Origin: Sphingobacterium spiritivorum
GTDB taxonomy: Bacteria > Bacteroidota > Bacteroidia > Sphingobacteriales > Sphingobacteriaceae
Assembly: GCF_016725325.1 (NCBI RefSeq)
Contig: NZ_CP068083.1
Coordinates: 4,650,001-4,714,000, forward strand
Direction of reading: 5' to 3'
Length of the DNA: 64,000 bases
Shown: positions 15,632 through 24,381 of the stretch, piece after piece
How positions within the stretch are numbered: the first letter of the stretch is position 1
How the letters are laid out: each line of letters starts with the position of its first letter
Notes under the pieces: generated by a model
What the model was told of the DNA's origin: nothing
Databases searched by the model: none
Seen by the model: only the letters and a program-made list of their open reading frames with translations
Made by a program: the position numbers and the translations under genes

Positions 15632-18007
15632 ACTTCTGATCTTCTTCCAAAACAGAGAGAGCTTATTGCTTTTCTTTTGATCGCCATATCCGTAGCCGTA
15701 GCCATAACCGTAACCATAGCCATATCCTCTTCTTCCGTGTTTTAATCCGTTCAGAATGATGGACATATTAGACAGTTTACCTTCATTACGTATTTTCTCA
15801 ATATCCGGTAATTGTCTTCTGTCCATTTTACCTGCCCGTATCATAAATATGGTCAGATCCGAAATCCGGTTGACAATACTGGCATCGGCCACCAGTCCGG
15901 CTGGCACACCATCCACGACTATGTAGTCATACCTGTTTCGGAGTTCGGCCACCAGATCATCTAAGCGCTTGCTCAACAACAATTCTACGGGATTGGGAGC
16001 GACGATACCGATAGGTATAATATCGATATTGTCCGCTATTCCGCTTTTACAGATGGTATCATCTATGGAAACATTACTATTGGACAGGTAATGACTTGCT
16101 CCCAATGTATTTTTTATATGGAGTCGGGAACTGATTGTTCCTTTACGCAGATCCAGATCTAATATTAATATCTTTTTGTCCAGAAAAGACAAGGTAGCGG
16201 CCAGATGGAGTGCAGTAAATGTTTTACCGGCACCGATACTAAAGGAGGTAAACGTAATCACCTGAGGGGGCTTACCGTTTGCCGCCATAAAGCCGATATT
16301 AGTTCTGATGATACGGAATGCTTCCGTAAGCACATCGCGTCCCGTCTTACTGACCAGTATAGCATTATCATCAGATTTGATCTTTCCGGCCTGCGGTATC
16401 TCTCCGAGAAAAGGAATATCCAGAACACTTTCAATATCCTGTCTGCCACTTACTCCGGTATTGAATATCAACATAAACAACAGTACGGCTGCAGGCAGCA
16501 CCATACCTATTCCGACACCGGTCATTACTTTCTTGAAACGTACAGGATAGACTGGTGTGTCCGGACCATATGCCGGATCAATAATACGAATATTATCATC
16601 CGTCATGGCTTTGTTCAATGCGTTCTCCTCCCGCTTATTGAGCAGAAACACATACAATTCTTCTTTTACTTTCTGTTGTCTTTCTATCGAAAGCATGATT
16701 CTCTGTTTCTGTGGAATCTGTATTACTTTCCCCCTCGCCTGTTGCTCTTCCTGTCTTGCCTTCTGCATCCTTACCCGAAGACCGTCTGTTGCATTATCTA
16801 CAGCCCGGTCTATATTATTTCGCATAGCTCCCAATGCTCTGTCCATATCCTGCACAACAGGATTCTCGGTACTGCTACCTTCTACCAATCGGTTTCTGCG
16901 CAGCAATGTACTGTTATAGTCAGTAATCTGACTTTCTATATTGGCTTCTACGAGACCTGTATTGCTGGGAATAAGCTCATTTTTCTTTGTTTTATTATCC
17001 AGATGACTACGCATCATATCTACCAGTTTGATATCTGTTTCCAGTTTATTTCTTTCTCCCTGATATTGTTTGGATTCACTCAGATACATATCTCCGGCAA
17101 CATTGACATCTACTCCCTGATTGGCCGTCTTAAGCTGTTCAATATTGTTTTCCACATTACCCAGTTCACCTTCAATAATCTGTAGTCTTTCTCTGATAAA
17201 TTGCGCTGTATTGATGGCAATCTGATTTTTATCTTCGAGCGAAAATTCATTATACACCGTAATCAGCGTGGTGATAATATCACTTGCTCTGACGGCAGAA
17301 CGATCTTCCAGTGTGATCTGCAGCAGAGAGGCATCTTCTTCCATTTGCTGGATCTTGAGATTGCCCATAATCATGCCTACAATGGCTTCCCGTGTATACT
17401 TGTTTACCTGTATATCCTCACCCAAAGCGGATGAATTAAAATATTTGGTCGCAGTAATTATAATCCGGCCAACAGGTGTATTGACCTCTTTATCAAGCTC
17501 TATTTTGAGTTCTTTATCTTTGGCTGCGCCATTCCATTTTTGGAGCAATACATGTTTCTGATCCAGTGGAGTAAGTGTAAATGAAAAGCTTTGATCCGGC
17601 TTTTTATTCAGGCAGGTAATTTTTACCGGGCTATTGGTATACAGTTCCTGATCTCTCAGACCCTTACGTACGGTATAACTGACATCTGCATCAAGACGAT
17701 CGATCGTCCTCCTCATCAATTCCTTTGAATTCAATTGTAACATCTCTCCGGCTACACTCACCGAATTAAAAGCAGCATTGGTCCTGGTAATACGAGCAGT
17801 AGAAGGAGTATTCATCGGGGTCTTGATCATGACCATTTCTGAACTCCTGTACATATAGGCGGCACGGCTGTACTGGTAATAATAATAGCCACCGAAAAGC
17901 AGCACGGAAAGTACAAACCATTTCCAGTGTATAGTCAGATATTTAAACAGGTCGATGATATTGACCGATTTTTCTGTTTTTAAATTGTCCTGTGTTGTAA
18001 GATTCAT
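15629..18007 (-). CDS. wzc: Wzc-like polysaccharide co-polymerase and tyrosine autokinase
   Basis: 792 residues. First membrane helix at about 33-50, Wzz-type periplasmic coiled-coil region to about 480, second helix near 495-515 (GVGIGMVLPAAVLLF), then a BY-kinase domain with Walker A GAGKT (592-596) and Walker A'-like ILILDLDLRKGT. The C-terminus carries seven Tyr residues in a GY repeat (about residues 758-772), the cluster BY-kinases trans-phosphorylate. It controls polymerisation length and export of the exopolysaccharide together with the Wza-like gene 8 bp upstream. The stop codon lies in a 9-bp-period repeat tail, so the extreme C-terminus may vary between strains. Confidence 0.93.
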   Translation of the reverse strand: MNLTTQDNLKTEKSVNIIDLFKYLTIHWKWFVLSVLLFGGYYYYQYSRAAYMYRSSEMVMIKTPMNTPSTARITRTNAAFNSVSVAGEMLQLNSKELMRRTIDRLDADVSYTVRKGLRDQELYTNSPVKITCLNKKPDQSFSFTLTPLDQKHVLLQKWNGAAKDKELKIELDKEVNTPVGRIIITATKYFNSSALGEDIQVNKYTREAIVGMIMGNLKIQQMEEDASLLQITLEDRSAVRASDIITTLITVYNEFSLEDKNQIAINTAQFIRERLQIIEGELGNVENNIEQLKTANQGVDVNVAGDMYLSESKQYQGERNKLETDIKLVDMMRSHLDNKTKKNELIPSNTGLVEANIESQITDYNSTLLRRNRLVEGSSTENPVVQDMDRALGAMRNNIDRAVDNATDGLRVRMQKARQEEQQARGKVIQIPQKQRIMLSIERQQKVKEELYVFLLNKREENALNKAMTDDNIRIIDPAYGPDTPVYPVRFKKVMTGVGIGMVLPAAVLLFMLIFNTGVSGRQDIESVLDIPFLGEIPQAGKIKSDDNAILVSKTGRDVLTEAFRIIRTNIGFMAANGKPPQVITFTSFSIGAGKTFTALHLAATLSFLDKKILILDLDLRKGTISSRLHIKNTLGASHYLSNSNVSIDDTICKSGIADNIDIIPIGIVAPNPVELLLSKRLDDLVAELRNRYDYIVVDGVPAGLVADASIVNRISDLTIFMIRAGKMDRRQLPDIEKIRNEGKLSNMSIILNGLKHGRRGYGYGYGYGYGYGYGDQKKSNKLSLFWKKIRS

Positions 18008-18015
18008 ATCAACTG

Positions 18016-18819
18016 TTATTTGAGAAGAATAAGTGTAGAAATAAGGAGGCTTACTAATCCTATTCCGGTGGAAAGAAATTGCCAGCTCTGCTGTTCTTTA
18101 GCTCCCATGGTACCTCCGCGTGGCATGACATACACAATATCATTTTGTTTGAGAATATAGGTCGGAGACTTGAATACTTCTTCAGACTGTATATTATTGA
18201 TGGTCATCTTTCTGACGCCATTTTCTTCACGAATGACAGCTATTTTGTTTGGCGCACCATTGCTGGTCAGCCCTCCAGCCCGTGAGACGGCATCAAAAAG
18301 AGTGATTGCACCATCCGGCACATCTATTACGCCTACTCTGTTTATCTCGCCCATTAAATTGACTCTAAAATTGAGCAGTTCCGTTCGTACAATTGGTTCA
18401 TTGATCAGTCTGCCATCTATCAGCCTTTTACGGATAAACTCTTTAAGTTCTTCCATGGACATCCCCTCGACTCTTAGGGTTCCTAATATCGGAAAGTCTA
18501 TTTCTCCGGTCTGATTGACGAGATAGCCTTTTGTAAGACTTGCTCCACCAGTAGCTGTTCCGGTGGCTGCTATATTTCCCTTTTCCGTAATACTATAGGT
18601 ACTCTCCCCAATATTGAAAGGCATCGCCAGTTCCGGGGTTTTGGCACTGACTACGATACCCAGTCGATCTCCTTTCTGAATACGGGTCGCCTGAGCTATC
18701 TGAACTCTGTATACAGAATCAGGTACCATATCCTGTACATAAGCCATTCGTTTAGATAACAGACAAGAGTTTAACAATATGACACTGCATAGCATTAATC
18801 CAAAAATCAGTCTTTTCAT
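18016..18819 (-). CDS. wza: Wza-like polysaccharide export lipoprotein
   Basis: 267 residues with a lipoprotein signal (VILLNSC, Cys19). A Poly_export domain spans about 35-135 (IQKGDRLGIVVSAKTPELAMPF, GEIDFPILGTLRVEGMSMEEL) and an SLBB domain about 145-230 (VNLMGEINRVGVIDVPDG). The last 20 residues form a hydrophobic helix, consistent with the C-terminal membrane segment of outer-membrane polysaccharide pores. It overlaps the HprK-like gene by 4 bp and precedes wzc by 8 bp, so its translation is coupled to both. Confidence 0.92.
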   Translation of the reverse strand: MKRLIFGLMLCSVILLNSCLLSKRMAYVQDMVPDSVYRVQIAQATRIQKGDRLGIVVSAKTPELAMPFNIGESTYSITEKGNIAATGTATGGASLTKGYLVNQTGEIDFPILGTLRVEGMSMEELKEFIRKRLIDGRLINEPIVRTELLNFRVNLMGEINRVGVIDVPDGAITLFDAVSRAGGLTSNGAPNKIAVIREENGVRKMTINNIQSEEVFKSPTYILKQNDIVYVMPRGGTMGAKEQQSWQFLSTGIGLVSLLISTLILLK

Positions 18820-19757
18820 TCTTCAGTAATTTTATATTTGTTAATTATTTCAATGTAACATATTTCAGCTGCAGCCCTTTCCGGGAGACAATCCAGTACA
18901 CCTATAGGTACGAGTTGTACAATTTTTTCCAACGTAGTAGTCATGTGGTCAAAGAGGATTCTGTTCCAACGGATAGAAGAACAACTTGGCAACACGGTAA
19001 TCAGTCCTTCTGCTCCGGATTTCCAATGCATTATATTGGAGCCGGACTGATTGAGCCGCACCATACTCCGCAGTCGTATACCTTTATTTTTATAGCAATC
19101 TGTTTTTCCACTCCATGGCGATCCATAGATCATTATTTGTCCGTCAGGCAAGATTCGAATTACAGGATTATCATCATTGAGCAAAGCCGTATCCTGAAGA
19201 TATTTTATCCATAGACGACTGTGCGTACTCTTACCTGTGCCGCTTTTACCCAGAAATGCAAAGCCACGACCGTCCTTTTCCACTACAGAGGCGTGCAACA
19301 TCAGACTCTCATAAGGCAAAATAGCTTGTCCGTAAATCACCATCAGCAACCAGCTCAACACGGATGTGGAGTACAGTTCTTCCCGAACAACACGGATCAC
19401 CGAATGTGCAAAATCTTTGGTACTGTACATCAGCCACCGGTGGTCGTTTAATTCGCTTCTGACCGTGGTGACATAACATTTTTCCGCTTCTTCAAATTGA
19501 AAATTATCCTGCCATACGATAGATATATTACTCAGCATTTTCAATTCACCCACTTCCATTGCAGCAGCAGACTCCGTAATTTCTACAGTCATACGGCATA
19601 ATGTCTCTTCTCCCGGTTCTTCATAAAATCCGGAGAATGTAGGAAGTGACCTTTGCAGATCTATACTGACGGGTACAATCATTTTGAGCGTATGACCTGC
19701 TATCCGGAAGTAAACGGTCTTTCGGGTCTGCTGACAGCTATATGTAGTATCATTCAT
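18816..19757 (-). CDS. HprK-like serine kinase family protein
   Basis: 313 residues. The C-terminal half is an HPr kinase/PEPCK-type P-loop domain: HAS at 155-157, Walker A GKSGTGKSTHSR at 170-181, LLNDDNPVIR at 192-201, then GSPWSGKTD at 212-220. The N-terminal half is unassigned. HPr itself is absent and the protein lacks the full-length HprK layout. It matches the HprK-related kinases that travel with PqqD and nucleotidyltransferase genes, and the kinases of some lasso-peptide clusters (paeninodin type), which phosphorylate a peptide. The substrate here is unknown. Overlaps wza by 4 bp; 11 bp after the ABC transporter gene. Confidence 0.85.
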   Translation of the reverse strand: MNDTTYSCQQTRKTVYFRIAGHTLKMIVPVSIDLQRSLPTFSGFYEEPGEETLCRMTVEITESAAAMEVGELKMLSNISIVWQDNFQFEEAEKCYVTTVRSELNDHRWLMYSTKDFAHSVIRVVREELYSTSVLSWLLMVIYGQAILPYESLMLHASVVEKDGRGFAFLGKSGTGKSTHSRLWIKYLQDTALLNDDNPVIRILPDGQIMIYGSPWSGKTDCYKNKGIRLRSMVRLNQSGSNIMHWKSGAEGLITVLPSCSSIRWNRILFDHMTTTLEKIVQLVPIGVLDCLPERAAAEICYIEIINKYKITEE

Positions 19758-19768
19758 ATTACTCAGGA

Positions 19769-21394
19769 TTATATATAGATCTGCTGATCACACTGCTGTG
19801 CCAACTTAAGATCATGCGTAACAAAAACCATTATTTTATCTTTCCCCTCCTCTGTCAGACGGCTGAACACTTTTTGTGCTATCTCTCCGTCTAATGCGGA
19901 AGTGATCTCATCAAAGAGCCAGATACCGGATGCGCCCATCATAGCTCTTGCAATCGCTATACGTTGTGCCTGTCCTTCTGACAATCCATAGCCGGATTCC
20001 CCGATTACAGTATCCAATCCATCGGGTAGCTCGTATATGAATTCGGCACAGGCCAGATATAAGGCCTTATGAATCTGTGCTGCAGTGATTTCTTCTGTAC
20101 CTGTAATGAGATTTTCACGAATAGTAGTACTGAACAATTTATCACCCTGAGGTACATAGGCCATATTGACGCGGTGTCTGTTTGTAAGCAAATAACTACT
20201 ATGTGCTGTATGTATCCGGATTTCACCACTGTCAGGTTGTATCAATGCCAGCAATAAACGGATGAAGGTCGTCTTTCCTTTACCACTGGTACCGACAATT
20301 GCTACAGGTTTACCAGCCTTTATCTGCACACACAGCTTATTGATAATCAGCTGATCTTCATATCTGAATTCAACTTTTTCCAGGGATACAGACTCCGGCT
20401 GAGAGATATATTCGGCATCGGTTTCTTCCTCTGTCTCCACTTCCAGAAGCTCCTGTACCCGGTCTGTTGCAGTTCTGAATCGGATAAAACGTGGAATAAA
20501 GCTCATTAATGAAACTATTGGAGACTGAATACGACCCACTAATTGCAAAAAGGCGGTCATTGTTCCGAAAGAAATCTGTGCGGTATGGAGCTGGTATATT
20601 CCCCATACAAATGTGATCAGAAATCCGGCATTGATAGTTGTTTTCAATACAGCCTGTGAAAACGTAGAAAAATTCAATAATTGTAATTTAAGACTGTAAA
20701 TCTTGTCCTGACTGCGCTGCACTTTATTCCAACGGACCGTCTGCATACCTAAGGCTCGTATGGATGTCCGAAAACGGATATTTTCCTGCACAACATGTCC
20801 CAGCTCACTTTCTGTCTGCTTTTGGCGGGCGTTCAAGGCTCTCAGGCGTCTGAAATATACTTTTGAAAACAGAAACAAAGGAGAAATAGCCAGAATAAGT
20901 ATGGCTAACATGGGATCCATGAGCCATAAAAACCCGAATGCAGCAAAGAGCCTGATGACCGTAAGTATACATGATAAAAAGGAGTAACCAACCATCTGTA
21001 CGATCTCCTGGCAATCTGAATGTATACGCACCTGAATATCTCCTGTACTCCATCTCATGACATATTTCCACACTGCCATCATTTGAGATTTAATAATTTT
21101 GTTCTGGATTTCGATCAACATCCTTGCACGGACTTTTTCATTGAGCCAGTCTGCGTACAATCTTGTTAGCAATCCCAGCAATACGCTACCTACAGCAAAA
21201 ACAAGTGCAGGTTTCCAGACTTCAGTGTCTTTATTTATCACCAGATCTACCGCTTTTTTGGACCAGTAAACAAATAGCAGAGATAAGAATATAGCGCACA
21301 GTTCCAGACAGAAAAATAACAGCAGCTGCCAGCGTTGACTCTTTGCAAAGGACGATGCCCATTTGATATAACCGATCAGACCTGTAGATATCAT
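19769..21394 (-). CDS. ABC transporter, fused permease and ATPase
   Basis: 541 residues: six membrane helices in about residues 15-300 followed by a nucleotide-binding domain with Walker A GTSGKGKTT (366-374), signature LSEGQAQR (about 469) and Walker B IWLFDE (about 489). It is a type-IV half-exporter without an N-terminal C39 peptidase domain. In its cassette it would export the product made or modified by the PqqD/nucleotidyltransferase/kinase proteins, or flip a lipid-linked intermediate. Overlaps the nucleotidyltransferase gene by 4 bp (ATGA). Confidence 0.9.
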   Translation of the reverse strand: MISTGLIGYIKWASSFAKSQRWQLLLFFCLELCAIFLSLLFVYWSKKAVDLVINKDTEVWKPALVFAVGSVLLGLLTRLYADWLNEKVRARMLIEIQNKIIKSQMMAVWKYVMRWSTGDIQVRIHSDCQEIVQMVGYSFLSCILTVIRLFAAFGFLWLMDPMLAILILAISPLFLFSKVYFRRLRALNARQKQTESELGHVVQENIRFRTSIRALGMQTVRWNKVQRSQDKIYSLKLQLLNFSTFSQAVLKTTINAGFLITFVWGIYQLHTAQISFGTMTAFLQLVGRIQSPIVSLMSFIPRFIRFRTATDRVQELLEVETEEETDAEYISQPESVSLEKVEFRYEDQLIINKLCVQIKAGKPVAIVGTSGKGKTTFIRLLLALIQPDSGEIRIHTAHSSYLLTNRHRVNMAYVPQGDKLFSTTIRENLITGTEEITAAQIHKALYLACAEFIYELPDGLDTVIGESGYGLSEGQAQRIAIARAMMGASGIWLFDEITSALDGEIAQKVFSRLTEEGKDKIMVFVTHDLKLAQQCDQQIYI

Positions 21395-22491
21395 TGTTTA
21401 ACTCTCCATCCTGAATAAAGCTGTACCAACGGAAAGGAGATTGCCTCCATGGGTGCATATCTTACATATTTTATAAAATTGCCTATCAACCGCTTTTTCG
21501 TATCTGTACGTGTTGCAGATGCAGGACTATCCGCCTGATACCTGCTATCGTGAAAACCGAAATTGCCTGACTGCAAAATATCCTGCATCATCCAGTCTGC
21601 TGAGCGCTTTAGTCTAGTATCAAAAGGCAGAAATTTTTGCGGAAGTCCGATGTACCGGTGTAATATATCATGAAGCAGATATATCCATTTCATAATTCCT
21701 ACTCTAGTATAGATCTTTTTAAGATAAGCTCCGTCTAAATAGTGATGATGTACATAGTAAATACGTGCAGCATCACACAATTGCCGTATACCTATTCCAA
21801 AAGATAGCTGATGCTTCAGGATATGGGTATTGACCTGCAGAATATTCAATACAGGTGCCGGCATCAACCAGATTCTATCTTCCATCCGGACATGTATATT
21901 GTTTTTGAATTCTGATTTTTCCAGCTTCCTGAGGTACGATTTGCAAAACGGATTATGAATATCGAAGATGTGTTGGTGATGATCTATATCCATTCCCTTC
22001 CATAAATAGCATGCACTATACCCTGCTGTTTCGGATATTACAATCTCCATATCCGCTATCAGTTGATTTGCTCTGACATAATCATTCTGATCAGGAAAAT
22101 ACCAATCAATATCCCCACTGATACGGCTTTCCGGATTCTCGTATAAGGTAGAAAGCCCCTGTCCCTTTAATAAAACAACCTCAATACCGTATTGCCGAAA
22201 AAAAGCGAATTGCTCATTGATCACCTTATTCATAAGTGTACTATGCTGTGCAGCTTTTTCTACCCTCACTACCCATTTAAGCAAAATAGTTTTCGGAGGA
22301 TGAAACGAGGTATCCAGATGTTGTAATGCATCCAATACGATTCCTTCTACCGTTTGGTTTACAGACATCGTGTACAGCACTTCCCATTCCTGATCGGATA
22401 AAGGAAATGAAGTATCCTGATCAATGGAAGTATTCCAGAGACCGGAACGCAAAAGCGTAAAGAATGCATTTGTTATTCTGTCCGTTACCAT
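21391..22491 (-). CDS. Nucleotidyltransferase family protein (NTP_transf_5 type)
   Basis: 366 residues. The nucleotidyltransferase core has LLKG at 107-110 followed by the metal-binding GDIDW at 126-130, preceded by FFRQYGIEVV. This is the arrangement of the NTP_transf_5 (PF14907-type) family. Members occur beside PqqD and HprK-like kinase genes and in some lasso-peptide clusters; activity is not established for most. The remaining 200 residues are helical and unassigned. One base separates it from the pqqD-like gene; it overlaps the ABC gene by 4 bp. Confidence 0.82.
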   Translation of the reverse strand: MVTDRITNAFFTLLRSGLWNTSIDQDTSFPLSDQEWEVLYTMSVNQTVEGIVLDALQHLDTSFHPPKTILLKWVVRVEKAAQHSTLMNKVINEQFAFFRQYGIEVVLLKGQGLSTLYENPESRISGDIDWYFPDQNDYVRANQLIADMEIVISETAGYSACYLWKGMDIDHHQHIFDIHNPFCKSYLRKLEKSEFKNNIHVRMEDRIWLMPAPVLNILQVNTHILKHQLSFGIGIRQLCDAARIYYVHHHYLDGAYLKKIYTRVGIMKWIYLLHDILHRYIGLPQKFLPFDTRLKRSADWMMQDILQSGNFGFHDSRYQADSPASATRTDTKKRLIGNFIKYVRYAPMEAISFPLVQLYSGWRVKQ

Positions 22492-22492
22492 T

Positions 22493-22768
22493 TCAGATTT
22501 CCATCAGTAAACCTTCGTCCTGCAAATTCCGAATCAGATTTTTAGCATCTTCTTGTGCTGTTTCAGGAGTCAGATCGTAGTTATCCAGTAATAACTCTAC
22601 AATCGTAGCATCTGAAAATTCGAGATCCTTCAGTTCATTCCAAACAAAAGCGGCCGTCTCATTAAGGGTATAAACTTTAGACATATCTGCCATCCCTTGC
22701 CCGGGGTCTACTATAATGTATTCCTCTCCGATCTTTCTCAAACGAATATCTGTTCTCAATTTCATCAT
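22493..22768 (-). CDS. PqqD-family peptide-binding protein (RRE fold)
   Basis: 91 residues, with the winged-helix PqqD/RRE core clear: VYTLNETAAFVWNELKD (about residues 32-48) and a C-terminal LIRNLQDEGLL. In RiPP pathways such proteins bind the leader of a precursor peptide and deliver it to modifying enzymes. No precursor gene is in this operon. It overlaps the peptidase gene by one base and is one base from the nucleotidyltransferase gene, so the cassette is made as one unit. Confidence 0.88.
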   Translation of the reverse strand: MMKLRTDIRLRKIGEEYIIVDPGQGMADMSKVYTLNETAAFVWNELKDLEFSDATIVELLLDNYDLTPETAQEDAKNLIRNLQDEGLLMEI

Positions 22769-23238
22769 TATTTTATCTCCTCTCTTATAGTCTTTATTTT
22801 GTTATATACACGGCGTATAAAACGCAATCTATACCATATAAATGCTGCACACATGTGCAGATTTGAATTCACACAAACTTCTTTATCACCACGATAGCCT
22901 CTCACAACTACAGCTATGATATCGGACATGTGCACATCTTCTACCTGAGCCAGATTACCGTCTCCTGCTAGCCTGATTTTTTTGGCAGACTTTTCTTTCC
23001 ATACAATACGGTGCAGAATGTAGGATTTATTCCATAAAGCCAAAACAATCTTTCCTGTCTTCAAATCTGTTTTCTCTGCTTTTTTCAAAACAACCTGATC
23101 CTCCGGCTGTAAAAAAGGAAGCATGCTGTTTCCTGCGACTGTAATACGGACTGTCTGACTCTCTCCCAGGATTTGCCTTACCTGCTCAAAAAATAGTTCG
23201 TTGGCTATTCTGTACTTTTTCTCATCTGATACTAACAT
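22768..23238 (-). CDS. S24/S26-family signal-peptidase-like protein (Ser/His, SipW-like)
   Basis: 156 residues. The catalytic Ser is in AGNSMLPF (Ser38). The segment YILHRIV (His76-Arg77) stands where bacterial signal peptidase I has its general-base Lys, so this is a Ser/His, S26B-like enzyme as in SipW/ER types. The N-terminal transmembrane anchor is missing; a hydrophobic stretch (AAFIWYRLRFI) lies near the C-terminus instead. It could cleave a leader or signal from the cassette's peptide substrate. First gene of the five-gene cassette, 12 bp after the GT4 gene. Confidence 0.82.
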   Translation of the reverse strand: MLVSDEKKYRIANELFFEQVRQILGESQTVRITVAGNSMLPFLQPEDQVVLKKAEKTDLKTGKIVLALWNKSYILHRIVWKEKSAKKIRLAGDGNLAQVEDVHMSDIIAVVVRGYRGDKEVCVNSNLHMCAAFIWYRLRFIRRVYNKIKTIREEIK

Positions 23239-23250
23239 ATCCCAACGACC

Positions 23251-24381
23251 TTAATCTGTTAATAATTGTTGATACAGCTTCATACAACGTTCTACCATAG
23301 ACTCCCTTGTAAACATAGCTTCGTAACGCTCTCTACTTCCCTTTTGCAATTTTTGCCAAAGATTCTCATCCGCACACACTTCCTCTATTGCAAATGTCAA
23401 CTGATCTGCATCCTCAATATCAACGACTAGACCGGATACCTCATTTTTGTTGACCCAGCTCACTCCCGATCCCGGAATATCCGTAGATATGACTGGCTTC
23501 CCGCAAGACATAGCTTCGATCTGTACAATAGCAAAAGCTTCTGTTTTCTGAATAGAACTCAGACAAAAGATATCGCACGCTTCATAATAAGCCGGCAACT
23601 CTTCATCAGATATAAATCCTGCCAGTTGTACCTTATCCTCTATTCCAAGTTCCTGAATAAGCTTAGTAAGGGAATCCTGTAATGGCCCTTTGCCTCCGAT
23701 TACAATCTGAAAGCTGCTGTCCAGCTTCTTTGCGGCACGTATCAGATATTCGTATCCTTTATATTCTACCAGACGTCCCAGTGAAAAGACAATTTTTTTT
23801 CCTGCATATTTATTACGAAGCTCTGATACTTTACATTCATCAGCGATGATCGGAAGTACTCCGATTGGAATATAATCTACCTTGTGCTGTACCTGTGCTA
23901 AAAAAGGTGATTGGCGGACATACACCGGACTTGTGCCGACAATAAGATCTGCACGTCCGATGATCCAGTTTTGCAAAGGACTGTAGAGCTTGAGAAGTGT
24001 CTTTTGCTTTACAATATCGCTGTGCCAGTGTAGCACTACCCTTCCTTTGTATCCAGACAGGAAAAGGGCAAGACTAGCCATCGGATCAGGATGATGGATG
24101 TGGATGATATCATAATTGCTGGCTATTTTACGTAAGGTGCTGATCATACCTGGGGCAATCATCGTTGCAGCAAACTTAAACCGGGTATGCATGATCATTA
24201 TTTTAGCATATTTATTAAGGACAATATTTCCGGCAGGATAATCTTCAGTTGCTGCACATAACATATCACAGGAGATCTGTTGTGAAGACAAACCTAACAT
24301 CAGATCGTACATCACTTTTTCTACTCCTCCCCGAATGGGGTAAAATTTGCCAACTTGTAATATGTTTATTTTATCCATCAT
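23251..24381 (-). CDS. GT4 glycosyltransferase
   Basis: 376-residue GT-B fold enzyme. N-terminal GRGGxxK-like region: KFYPIRGGVEKVMYDLM (residues 12-28); sugar-nucleotide domain with SLGRLVEYKGYEYLIRAA and the catalytic E-x7-E loop EAFAIVQIEAMSCGKPVI. It should add a sugar with retention to the lipid-linked repeat unit. Donor and acceptor are not predictable. Overlaps the upstream GT gene by 4 bp. Confidence 0.9.
   Translation of the reverse strand: MMDKINILQVGKFYPIRGGVEKVMYDLMLGLSSQQISCDMLCAATEDYPAGNIVLNKYAKIMIMHTRFKFAATMIAPGMISTLRKIASNYDIIHIHHPDPMASLALFLSGYKGRVVLHWHSDIVKQKTLLKLYSPLQNWIIGRADLIVGTSPVYVRQSPFLAQVQHKVDYIPIGVLPIIADECKVSELRNKYAGKKIVFSLGRLVEYKGYEYLIRAAKKLDSSFQIVIGGKGPLQDSLTKLIQELGIEDKVQLAGFISDEELPAYYEACDIFCLSSIQKTEAFAIVQIEAMSCGKPVISTDIPGSGVSWVNKNEVSGLVVDIEDADQLTFAIEEVCADENLWQKLQKGSRERYEAMFTRESMVERCMKLYQQLLTD

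Noticed and set aside
15524..15745. 73-residue plus-strand ORF at the end of the repeat region
   Set aside because: The first half is repeat tail and the second half is antisense to the GY-repeat end of wzc.
16205..17185. 326-residue plus-strand ORF antisense to wzc
   Set aside because: It is fully inside a strong conserved gene on the other strand, and its protein is Cys/His/Tyr-rich without any domain signature.
18816..23238. Complete lasso-peptide biosynthetic cluster
   Set aside because: Precursor, B2 protease and asparagine-synthetase-like cyclase genes are absent from the whole window, so only the kinase, PqqD, nucleotidyltransferase and transporter parts exist.
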